DNA of 6,365 nucleotides from Chthonomonadaceae bacterium. Its GTDB lineage: Bacteria > Armatimonadota > Chthonomonadetes > Chthonomonadales > Chthonomonadaceae. The translations under genes were made by a program, and so were the position numbers. Where the stretch lies: the NCBI GenBank assembly GCA_014377395.1, contig JACMPS010000165.1, positions 1-6,365 of the forward strand. The letters are read 5' to 3'. Numbering within the stretch: position 1 is the stretch's first letter; each line of letters begins with the position of its first letter. The notes beneath the pieces are model-generated. The model worked only from the letters and a program-made list of their open reading frames with translations. It was not told where the DNA came from and searched no databases. Shown piece by piece: positions 1 to 5,706 of the stretch.

Positions 1-52
1 CTATCCTGCGGAATGGTCTACCGATTGTATCGACTGAGAATGAAAATTGCCT

Positions 53-191
53 TGAGTCGACGCAGGTGGACTTCGTTTCTCTGTAGCCGGGGAATAAATT
101 CCCCGGATGATTGACTCCAACCTAATTGAGAGGTTGTCCAGAGGTTAAAACCTCCGGCTACAAAAGCGCGAAGTCCACCTGCGTGGACTGA
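53..191. repeat. Paired palindromic intergenic repeat (REPIN/BIME-like), copy 1
   Basis: Two units face each other as a long inverted repeat. The left arm (55-90) and the reverse complement of the right arm (154-189) agree at 30 of 36 positions. Each unit holds two nested hairpins. The outer ones are AGTCGAC-GCAG-GTGGACT (55-72, one mismatch) and AGTCCAC-CTGC-GTGGACT (172-189, perfect 7-base stem). The inner ones are the palindrome CCGGGGAATAAATTCCCCGG (87-106) and GAGGTT-AA-AACCTC (141-154), both closing on CCGG next to a CTAC/GTAG linker. Related units lie at 4921-4983 and 5448-5587, so this is a dispersed family. The paired layout resembles REP doublets mobilised by RAYT transposases, but no such enzyme is in the window, so mechanism is inference. 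Confidence 0.9.
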
Positions 192-252
192 GGAGAGAAC
201 TCGGATGATCGCTCTTCATCCTCCAAATGGCTTGACGGTTCACCACCTTTTT

Positions 253-284
253 TTGACAACGTTTGCAAGTTTGCTTCGTAACCT
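253..284 (+). promoter_or_regulatory. Possible promoter of the lipid A operon
   Basis: A perfect TTGACA (253-258) lies 32 bases before the waaA start codon. No good TATAAT follows at 17 bases: the hexamer there, TCGTAA at 276-281, is poor. TAACCT (279-284) fits the looser TANNNT -10 pattern but needs a 20-base spacer. Either choice would put the transcript start almost at the ATG, implying a very short or absent leader. The segment also carries GTTTGC twice, at 261-266 and 269-274. This is the only promoter-like signal seen before the four overlapping genes. Confidence 0.3.
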
Positions 285-290
285 TAAATT

Positions 291-1673
291 ATGTCTTTCG
301 CCTACACCCTTTATAACTCGGCTCTTCTAGCAGTCTCTCCGCTTGTGGGAGCCTACCTTGCACAACGCTACTTCTCCGGCAAGTCGCGTCCCGGATGGCG
401 TGAGCGCTGGGGACACCTGCCCGAAGCGATCAAATGGATGCCCGACAGCCGACCCCGCCTGTGGTTCCATGCGGTGTCGGCGGGTGAAGTGGTGGCGGCA
501 GTCCCTATCCTGAGCGAAGTGCGAAAGCGATTACCTGAGTTCGATATTTTCCTGTCCGTACTCACGCCCGCAGGTCACGAAATGGCGCAACAACAAGCAA
601 CACCTTACATTGATGGTCTGTTTTATTTTCCCTTTGATCTGCCCTGGGTAGTCAAGCGCGTGGTACGTGCCCTCCGTCCAAAGGTGTTTGTGGCACTTGA
701 AAGCGAGATGTGGCCCAACCTGCTTTATCATCTCAAAAAGGCGGGAGCCTTCACCCTCACCGTCAACGGTAGAATCTCGGATAAAAACTTTCGCAGGTCT
801 CAGAAGTGGGGCGGTGCCTTGCAACGGTGGATGCTCTCGAATATAGACTGCCTGATGATGCAATCCGCCATGGACGCGGAACGTATCCGCACTCTGGGCA
901 ACCTGCGCGAACCGGGGCGAGTTACGGTAGTCGGCAACTCCAAATTTGATCAGGAAGTCCACCGTCTTACGGGGGCGGAGGTACAGAGACTACGGAGGGA
1001 ACTCAATCTTGATCTGCGTTCTCCCATCTTTATCGCGGGTAGCACCCGGAGCAATGAAGAAGAGCGCGAAGTCCTCCGTGCCTACGAAATTGTCCTTGAG
1101 TCATTCCCCAATTTAAGTTTGATTATCGCGCCCCGTCAGTTGGAACGCGCCTCAGAAACCGTCGCGAACATGATTTCCTTTGGACTGAACCCCGTTTTAC
1201 GCACGCAACCTCAAAACGTTGAAAGTCTGCCTACTCAACACCTCGTTCTGGACACAATGGGCGAGCTCGCGAACGTCTATGCCGTCGCCGACATCGCCTT
1301 TGTCGGGAACAGTTTTCCGCCTGTCGTCAAAGGCGGCGGACAAAACCTGCTTCAACCTCTTGCTCACGGAAAGCCCGTCCTTTTTGGTCCCCTCACCTCG
1401 ACGATCCGCTCCGAAGTGGCACTCGTGACGGAAGCGCAGGTGGGTCAGGTGGTGAACACGGGTGAAGAACTCGCGGAAGCCCTGCTCAACCTTTTGCGGA
1501 AGCCCCTTTTGCGGAAGGAGATTGAGGGACACGCCCTTGATTTGATTTCCGCAAACCGGGGTGTCTCCGCGAAGTATGCCGATGCGATCACCGAAGTGGC
1601 GCACCGCGCCCCCTACAAACGCATCACCGCAAACACACCGCACCCGCTTTCGGTGGAGCGTGACAAGCCGTGA
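291..1673 (+). CDS. waaA: 3-deoxy-D-manno-octulosonic acid (Kdo) transferase
   Basis: This enzyme transfers Kdo from CMP-Kdo onto the lipid A precursor at the inner membrane, the first step of LPS core assembly. The 460 residues match the GT-B, GT30 layout. There is an N-terminal hydrophobic membrane anchor (about 5-25). The HAVSAGE block (60-66) contains the expected catalytic base E66. ESEMWPNL (137-144), NGRIS (159-163) and GNSKFD (215-220) follow. The C-terminal donor domain has AGSTRS (249-254), IIAPRQLER (278-286), DTMGELANVYAVAD (321-334), AFVGNS (336-341), GGGQN (348-352) and PVLFGP (362-367). Against the usual GGHNxLEPA signature this protein has GGQNLLQPLA, with Gln at 355 where I expect Glu. 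The length is slightly above the roughly 425 of the E. coli enzyme, with the excess at the C-terminus. The ATG gives the expected N-terminus, yet no Shine-Dalgarno precedes it. The TGA overlaps the next start. The number of Kdo residues added cannot be read from sequence. Confidence 0.95.
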   Translation: MSFAYTLYNSALLAVSPLVGAYLAQRYFSGKSRPGWRERWGHLPEAIKWMPDSRPRLWFHAVSAGEVVAAVPILSEVRKRLPEFDIFLSVLTPAGHEMAQQQATPYIDGLFYFPFDLPWVVKRVVRALRPKVFVALESEMWPNLLYHLKKAGAFTLTVNGRISDKNFRRSQKWGGALQRWMLSNIDCLMMQSAMDAERIRTLGNLREPGRVTVVGNSKFDQEVHRLTGAEVQRLRRELNLDLRSPIFIAGSTRSNEEEREVLRAYEIVLESFPNLSLIIAPRQLERASETVANMISFGLNPVLRTQPQNVESLPTQHLVLDTMGELANVYAVADIAFVGNSFPPVVKGGGQNLLQPLAHGKPVLFGPLTSTIRSEVALVTEAQVGQVVNTGEELAEALLNLLRKPLLRKEIEGHALDLISANRGVSAKYADAITEVAHRAPYKRITANTPHPLSVERDKP

Positions 1674-2827
1674 AAAAGGCAAACCGAACCGAAGCCTATT
1701 TGCTCTCGGTAGCGCGGGGACGAAAAGGACCTGTGCCTTCTCTGCTGAGGGGAATTACGGCGGTGCTGGCTCCGGTTTATGTCGGCGGTCTTGAAGTCTA
1801 TTTACTGCTCGTTAAACTCGGAATACGAAAACAGACTCGCCTTTCCGTTCCCGTCATTTGCATCGGAAATCTGACGACAGGGGGAACCGGAAAAACCCCG
1901 ATGGCACAAACCCTCACCTCTCTTCTGAACCGCAATCACCTCAAGGTTTGCCTTTTAAGTCGGGGCTACGGCGGAAAAAACGAGTTCGGCTGTGCGATTG
2001 TCTCTGATGGAAAAGACGTGCTTCTCACGCCGCAAGAGGCGGGTGATGAAGCGCATCTTCTCGCCAAAACGTTGCCGGAGACCCCGGTGATCGTCGGCAA
2101 AGATCGGCGCGTCACCGGAAAACTCGCTATCGAAACCTTCTCTCCCGACGTGCTTCTGCTCGATGATGGGTTGCAGTTCTGGCTTCTGGAAAGAGACCTT
2201 AACATTATTCTCCTTAACGCCGCAGAACCCTTTGACAATGGCTACACCTTTCCACGCGGGCTACTCCGTGAACCGCCTTCGCACCTCAAACGCGCCGGGA
2301 TTGTGGTAATCACCAACGTGCGCCACGCGGGTGCAAAAAAGGTCGGCGAAGTGTTGTTGGAGGCGCAACGATTGGCTCCCGGTGTCCCCCTGTTTACCGC
2401 CGATTTAGTGCCTACCGAACTGAAACGGGTTGGCGAAAACTTCTCCCATGCCGAAAAAGTCCCCCCTCAATGGCTGAACGGCAAACGCATTGCCTCGCTG
2501 TGTGCAGTGGGAAATCCGGCTTCCTTTGAGTCGCTTTTAGGGGATTTAGGCGGTGTGCTGGCGTCACGGTTTCGGTTGCGCGATCATCAGGAAATCACGG
2601 TTTCGGACATGGAACGCGCCTTTCAGGAGGCGTGTGAAGCGGGCGCGGAAGCGATGATCATTACTGAAAAAGACGCAGTGAAGATGCCCGTCCTCAAAAG
2701 CCCGATCCCGATCTATTCGCTAGAGGTCGAGATGAAAATTGACGGTGAAATCGCATTTCTTCATGCCGTGATGAACAGGATACGCTTTCGGATTGCCGCT
2801 CAAAAGTTGCAGGAGGGTCCTCTGTGA
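1670..2827 (+). CDS. lpxK: Tetraacyldisaccharide 4'-kinase
   Basis: LpxK uses ATP to phosphorylate the 4' position of tetraacyldisaccharide-1-phosphate, giving lipid IVA at the inner-membrane face. The 385-residue product begins with a hydrophobic segment (about 29-50). The P-loop follows as GNLTTGGTGKTP (66-77), then SRGYGGK (97-103), GDE (125-127), the DDGLQ block (165-169), FPRGLLREP (194-202) and the C-terminal TEKDAVK (332-338). All are LpxK signatures in the right order, and the length is somewhat above the usual 310-350. Two conserved histidines appear replaced: the family DDGxQH reads DDGLQF, with F170, and the family DHH reads DHQ (305-307). The start is GTG, sharing GTGA with the waaA stop. 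A weak GGAG lies 11 bases upstream, so translational coupling to waaA is likely. In the pathway LpxK acts before WaaA, so gene order does not follow reaction order. Confidence 0.95.
   Translation: MKKANRTEAYLLSVARGRKGPVPSLLRGITAVLAPVYVGGLEVYLLLVKLGIRKQTRLSVPVICIGNLTTGGTGKTPMAQTLTSLLNRNHLKVCLLSRGYGGKNEFGCAIVSDGKDVLLTPQEAGDEAHLLAKTLPETPVIVGKDRRVTGKLAIETFSPDVLLLDDGLQFWLLERDLNIILLNAAEPFDNGYTFPRGLLREPPSHLKRAGIVVITNVRHAGAKKVGEVLLEAQRLAPGVPLFTADLVPTELKRVGENFSHAEKVPPQWLNGKRIASLCAVGNPASFESLLGDLGGVLASRFRLRDHQEITVSDMERAFQEACEAGAEAMIITEKDAVKMPVLKSPIPIYSLEVEMKIDGEIAFLHAVMNRIRFRIAAQKLQEGPL
2811..2817 (+). promoter_or_regulatory. Strong ribosome binding site for lpxL
   Basis: AGGAGGG ends 6 bases before the GTG at 2824, inside the end of lpxK. 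It is the best Shine-Dalgarno in the window and decides the choice of this GTG over the in-frame ATG at 2911. Confidence 0.75.
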
Positions 2828-3843
2828 GCCTTCCCGAAACCTCTTCGCTCCATACAGAACTTGAAATCACGCGCAAAAAACGCATTGAACGGCGGGTCGG
2901 GCGAGTTGCGATGAAGACGATCCTCCTTGTGCTGCGTCCCCTGCCTTTCTCCACAGCACAAGTTTTCGGCAAAACGTTGGGCAACATTGTGTACAGAATT
3001 CTGGGGCGGTATCGCAAGGTCTGCCTTAAAAACCTGACGTTGATTTATCAGGACAAATCAGAATCGGAGATTCGGACGATGGCAAAAGCCGTGTTCGCGC
3101 ACTTCGGACAGGTGGCGGCGGAATTTCTGAAGTTGCCGGCGACAAGTCGAGATGCGGTAGACGCCCTCACCACGGTAGAGGGCGAAGAGAACTTAAAGGC
3201 GGCACTGGCGAGCGGAAAAGGCGTCCTCCTGATCACGGGACACTTCGGAAATTGGGAGTGGATGGCGCGTTGGCTGACCACGCACGGCTACGAATTGAAT
3301 GTAGTGGCGCGAGATGCCCGTGACCCGGAGGCGACAAAACTGATGGCAGAAACACGTACCGGGTCGGGTGCGAAAGTTCTGTTTCGGGGGAGTTCCGTGC
3401 GGGGACTTTTGCAAGCCCTCAAGCGCAACGAGATCGCCGCCCTCTTGCCGGATCAGAACGCCGCTGATGTCTTTGTTCCCTTTTTTGGGTTGCCCACAGG
3501 CACGGTAGACGGGCCCGCAGTATTGCACCTGAAAACGCAATCACCCCTGCTCTTTTCATGGTGTCGTCGAGAAGGAAACCGATTTCATATCACGTTCGAG
3601 CCGCCTGTCGTGATCTCGCCTACGTCGAACAAACCGAAAGACATTGAAAAGGTGATGGCTCTTGTGAATGCTCGATTGGAGGCACAGATTCGGCTTTATC
3701 CGACGCAGTGGCTCTGGCTTCACAATCGGTGGAAGGCGTCTCCCGGTGTCTTTCCCGACGGCGAAGAAAACGCTCGCATTCACAATATGCCCCCTCGTGA
3801 ATACCGTGAATATCTCGCAAACAAGCGGCGTGACGATGGCTGA
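2824..3843 (+). CDS. lpxL: Lipid A biosynthesis (late) acyltransferase, LpxL/HtrB family
   Basis: Members of this family move an acyl chain from acyl-ACP onto Kdo-lipid A at the inner membrane, forming an acyloxyacyl group. The 339-residue product has a basic N-terminal stretch (about 17-31) and a hydrophobic segment (about 32-60). The catalytic HX4E motif is HFGNWE, with H140 and E145. Further on come the family blocks LLPDQNA (207-213), VPFFG (218-222), PTGT and GPA (230-232), and a Trp-rich WLWLHNRW stretch near the C-terminus. The GTG start shares GTGA with the lpxK stop and has an excellent AGGAGGG 6 bases upstream. An ATG at residue 30 (2911) is a less likely start. The gene overlaps the next by 8 bases. 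LpxL, LpxM and LpxP cannot be separated on motifs; as the only acyltransferase here I call it LpxL-like. Chain length and site are unknown. Confidence 0.92.
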   Translation: MSLPETSSLHTELEITRKKRIERRVGRVAMKTILLVLRPLPFSTAQVFGKTLGNIVYRILGRYRKVCLKNLTLIYQDKSESEIRTMAKAVFAHFGQVAAEFLKLPATSRDAVDALTTVEGEENLKAALASGKGVLLITGHFGNWEWMARWLTTHGYELNVVARDARDPEATKLMAETRTGSGAKVLFRGSSVRGLLQALKRNEIAALLPDQNAADVFVPFFGLPTGTVDGPAVLHLKTQSPLLFSWCRREGNRFHITFEPPVVISPTSNKPKDIEKVMALVNARLEAQIRLYPTQWLWLHNRWKASPGVFPDGEENARIHNMPPREYREYLANKRRDDG

Positions 3844-4900
3844 CCTCTCCCCTCCTGACCTCACAAAAATAAAGCGCGTCCTGATCGTGAAACTGAGTGC
3901 GATGGGCGACATTCTCCACGCGCTCCCCGTCGCTTCGGCACTGAAAGCCTCGTTCCCTCACCTCGAAATCGGATGGGCGGTGCAAACGAATTTCGCCCTT
4001 TTGTTGGAAGGAAATCCGTCGCTCACGCGAATCCACGAGGTCCCGCCTCTTCGGGTGAACCATCTGAACCGTCGAGATTATCGGCGCGATTATCCGGCTT
4101 CTCTACGGGAGATTCGGCAGTGTCGCTACGATCTCGTGCTGGACTTACAGGGCTTGACGAAAAGCGCGTTGGTCGCCGTGTGGAGTGGGGCTTCTCTTCG
4201 TTATGGCTACCACTGGTTGCGTGAACTCGCCCGAATTGTTGAAAAGCCGATCCCGAAACGCTCTCAGAGTGTTCATGTTGTGGATCAATACCTGGACACA
4301 GCACACTTTTTTGGAGCGGCAGTTCGCCCTGTGACGTTTCCCTTCTTGATCTCCGACACGGATTCGGCTCACGTGAAAAGCCTGTTGCGTGAGGGCGGAA
4401 TCAGGGAGGGAGATAGGTTCCTCAGCGTGAACCCTGCGTCCGCACAACCGCTCAAGCAGTGGGGGGAGAGCCACTTTGCCGGGATCATGGATAGGATTTA
4501 CGAGAAAACCGGTACGCCCTGCGTCCTCCTCACCTCCGACAAAGCAGTGGCGGGTAAAGTCGCGGCGGCGGCACAGCATCCCTTTGTAGACCTGAGCGGC
4601 AAAACCACTCTCAAGCAACTCGGTGGGGTGATCGCAGAAAGTCGTGTTCACCTTTGCGGGGATACCGGATCGGCACATCTGGCGGCGGCACTGGGAGTAT
4701 CCACGATCACGCTGGTGGGACCCACCGCCCCTGACCGCATCTGTCCCTACGGTCAACGGGCAAACGTTTTCAGTCACAAGGAAGTCTGTGACCCCGCTTG
4801 CAACTGGCACCACTGCGCCTTCCCTCACGCAAAGTGCCTTGCCGCGATCACTGAGGGGGAGGTAGTTGAGCGGATTTTAGGTTTGATGCCACCTGATTAG
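3836..4900 (+). CDS. waaC: Family-9 glycosyltransferase, probable LPS heptosyltransferase I
   Basis: The family adds ADP-activated heptose to the LPS inner core in the cytoplasm. From the ATG at 3836 the product has 354 residues, against about 320 for E. coli WaaC. RVLIVKLSAMGDILHALP (14-31) matches the WaaC N-terminus, with D25 at the position of its catalytic Asp. YDLVLDLQGLTKSAL (98-112) matches its YDxVIDxQGLxKSA block. K207 lies where a substrate-contacting Lys is expected, and GDTGSAHLAAAL (275-286) plus GPTAPDR (295-301) form the donor-binding region. A C-terminal cysteine cluster (C318, C322, C327, C334) is more like other GT9 members than E. coli WaaC. An upstream ATG at 3668 is rejected because it lies deep inside lpxL and adds no family sequence. 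A GTG at 3830 is possible. No clear ribosome binding site is seen, so coupling to lpxL is likely. The family is certain, but heptose as the sugar is inferred. Confidence 0.9.
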   Translation: MADLSPPDLTKIKRVLIVKLSAMGDILHALPVASALKASFPHLEIGWAVQTNFALLLEGNPSLTRIHEVPPLRVNHLNRRDYRRDYPASLREIRQCRYDLVLDLQGLTKSALVAVWSGASLRYGYHWLRELARIVEKPIPKRSQSVHVVDQYLDTAHFFGAAVRPVTFPFLISDTDSAHVKSLLREGGIREGDRFLSVNPASAQPLKQWGESHFAGIMDRIYEKTGTPCVLLTSDKAVAGKVAAAAQHPFVDLSGKTTLKQLGGVIAESRVHLCGDTGSAHLAAALGVSTITLVGPTAPDRICPYGQRANVFSHKEVCDPACNWHHCAFPHAKCLAAITEGEVVERILGLMPPD

Positions 4901-4920
4901 AGATGCGGTACGGGCAAGCG

Positions 4921-4983
4921 GGAGGTTGTCCGGGGAATGAATTCCCCGGCTACAAAAGCGCGAAGTCCACCTCTGTGGACTGA
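4921..4983 (+). repeat. Single palindromic repeat unit, copy 2
   Basis: A solitary unit of the dispersed family begins 20 bases after the waaC-like stop. It reads GGAGGTTGTC, then the palindrome CCGGGGAATGAATTCCCCGG (4930-4949), the linker CTACAAAAGCGCGA, then AGTCCAC-CTCT-GTGGACT (4964-4981) followed by TGA. The GGAGGTTGTC flank and the linker match the right-hand units of the two paired copies (near 130-191 and 5524-5587). There is no facing partner within this gap. The stems could form in the transcript between operon and GNAT gene and might stabilise or attenuate it, but no T-run follows, so it is not a standard terminator. Confidence 0.88.
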
Positions 4984-5013
4984 ATGCCCTCTCCGTTTTG
5001 CGAAGGATTTGAG

Positions 5014-5018
5014 AAGGA
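5014..5018 (+). promoter_or_regulatory. Ribosome binding site deciding the GNAT start
   Basis: AAGGA lies 7 bases before the ATG at 5026. It favours that start over the in-frame ATG at 4984, which abuts the palindromic repeat and has no such site. Confidence 0.6.
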
Positions 5019-5025
5019 AACAAAG

Positions 5026-5430
5026 ATGTCCCTCCACTATGAAACCGACAGAATTCCCTCCCCTGAAGCCGTTGCCGCACTGTATGACGCGGCGGGTTTG
5101 CGACGCCCCACGCAAGACCTGGAACGGATCGGGCGAATGATGACACACGCAAATCTGATCATCACGGCATGGGACACGGAGACGGATACCCTCTTGGGAA
5201 TCGCTCGCTCTCTCACGGATTTCTCGTATGTTTGCTATCTCGCCGACCTTGCGGTACACCCCGACTACCAGAAAAACGGGATCGGCAGAGAGCTGATTCG
5301 CCGAACGCAAGAGGTTTGCGGAGACGAGGTGATGGTGCTTTTGTTGGCGGCTCCTGCCGCCGCCGAGTATTACCCGCATATCGGCTTTACGAAAGTCGAA
5401 AATGGCTGGTTTGTGGCGCGTGTCCGATAG
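5026..5430 (+). CDS. GNAT-family N-acetyltransferase
   Basis: This is a small soluble acetyltransferase that would use acetyl-CoA to acetylate an unknown amine. The 134 residues cover a single compact GNAT domain. Strand-forming YLADLAVHPDYQ (71-82) leads into the acetyl-CoA pyrophosphate-binding motif QKNGIG (82-87) and its following helix (GRELIRRTQEV). VMVLLLAAP (102-110) and the EYYPHIGFTKV block (114-124) follow, with Y115 or Y116 the likely general-acid tyrosine. The N-terminus (SPEAVAALYDAAGLRRPTQD) resembles a common group of stand-alone bacterial GNATs of unknown substrate. The ATG at 5026 is chosen from its AAGGA site; starting at 4984 would add 14 residues unlike the family. A palindromic repeat lies before the gene and a paired one begins 18 bases after it. 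It is separated from the LPS operon by 125 bases, and no link to LPS is visible. Confidence 0.92.
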   Translation: MSLHYETDRIPSPEAVAALYDAAGLRRPTQDLERIGRMMTHANLIITAWDTETDTLLGIARSLTDFSYVCYLADLAVHPDYQKNGIGRELIRRTQEVCGDEVMVLLLAAPAAAEYYPHIGFTKVENGWFVARVR

Positions 5431-5447
5431 GGAGAGCCTTTTCCCTC

Positions 5448-5587
5448 TCAGTCCACGAAGGTGGACTTCGCTCTTTTAGAGCCGGGGAATGAATTCCCCG
5501 GTGTTTGTTTCGGGTGAGGATTGGAAGGTTGTCCAGAGGTTAAAACCTCCGGCTGCAAGGACGCAAAGTCCACCTTCGTGGACTCAA
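5448..5587. repeat. Paired palindromic intergenic repeat (REPIN/BIME-like), copy 3
   Basis: A second inverted pair begins 18 bases after the GNAT stop. The left arm (5450-5485) and the reverse complement of the right arm (5549-5584) agree at 29 of 36 positions. The outer hairpins are perfect: AGTCCAC-GAAG-GTGGACT (5450-5467) and AGTCCAC-CTTC-GTGGACT (5567-5584). The inner elements are CCGGGGAATGAATTCCCCGG (5482-5501) and GAGGTT-AA-AACCTC (5536-5549). The middle (5502-5523) is unlike the middle of the copy at 53-191, whereas the stretch GGTTGTCCAGAGGTTAAAAC (5528-5547) is identical to 132-151. The order of parts is the same as in copy 1, so the pair is the mobile or conserved unit. Confidence 0.9.
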
Positions 5588-5600
5588 TACAAAGAGATTG

Positions 5601-5644
5601 TGTGTTCTCTCTGTGTTCTATAGAGGTTCTAGGTGTAGAGTAAG
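5601..5644. repeat. Degenerate 11-base-period direct repeat
   Basis: Successive 11-base steps read TGTGTTCTCTC (5601), TGTGTTCTATA (5612), GAGGTTCTAGG (5623) and TGTAGAGTAAG (5634). The first two agree at 9 of 11 positions and the core GTTCT recurs at exact 11-base spacing three times; the fourth step is poorly matched. The role is unknown. The period is close to one helical turn, so repeated protein contacts on one face are possible, but simple tandem duplication would look the same. Confidence 0.5.
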
Positions 5645-5650
5645 AATCTT

Positions 5651-5706
5651 CGTGGGTACTTCATAGGTACGTCATTACTTACTGACGTACCACTGACGTA
5701 CCCACG
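5651..5706. repeat. Nested hairpin built of four 11-base half-sites
   Basis: CGTGGGTAC (5651-5659) pairs perfectly with GTACCCACG (5698-5706). Inside it GGTACGTCA (5666-5674) pairs perfectly with TGACGTACC (5683-5691) across an 8-base loop. The right side is an exact tandem duplication of ACTGACGTACC (5681-5691 and 5692-5702). The left side is a near-duplication, GGTACTTCATA (5655-5665) and GGTACGTCATT (5666-5676). The result is two sites in each orientation. It could be an operator or iteron-like cluster, or an RNA hairpin. It lacks a T-run directly after the stem, which argues against an intrinsic terminator. Confidence 0.75.

Noticed and set aside
1..86. Open frame from the left edge (third frame, ending in TAG at 84-86) that might be the tail of an upstream gene.
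   Set aside because: Only about 27 codons, its last third lies inside the palindromic repeat, and no family features are visible. The second frame also ends plausibly at 35-37, so the true upstream gene end cannot be decided.
203..254. Hairpin GGATGA/TCATCC (203-221) plus the T-run at 248-254 as an intrinsic terminator.
   Set aside because: The stem is 26 bases from the T-run and nothing stable lies next to the Ts, so they do not form one terminator.
531..962. Long antisense open frames opposite waaA and the waaC-like gene (for example 531-962, 1197-1682, 4145-4828 on the - strand).
   Set aside because: They lie opposite strongly supported genes, contain no recognisable motifs and have compositions expected of shadows.
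3668..3835. Extended N-terminus of the waaC-like gene from an ATG at 3668.
   Set aside because: It would overlap lpxL by 176 bases and the added 56 residues are out-of-frame lpxL sequence, not GT9 family sequence. The ATG at 3836 gives the expected start.
4984..5025. Longer GNAT start at 4984.
   Set aside because: The ATG directly abuts the palindromic repeat with no ribosome site, and the extra 14 residues do not look like the family. AAGGA supports 5026.
5432..5449. GAGAG/CTCTC stem with a CCTTTTCC loop right after the GNAT stop as a terminator.
   Set aside because: Only 5 base pairs, an 8-base loop and no T-run after the stem; it runs into the palindromic repeat.
4921..5587. CRISPR array made from the repeated palindromes.
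   Set aside because: Copies are in both orientations, far apart and of differing composition, with no regular repeat-spacer spacing and no cas genes.
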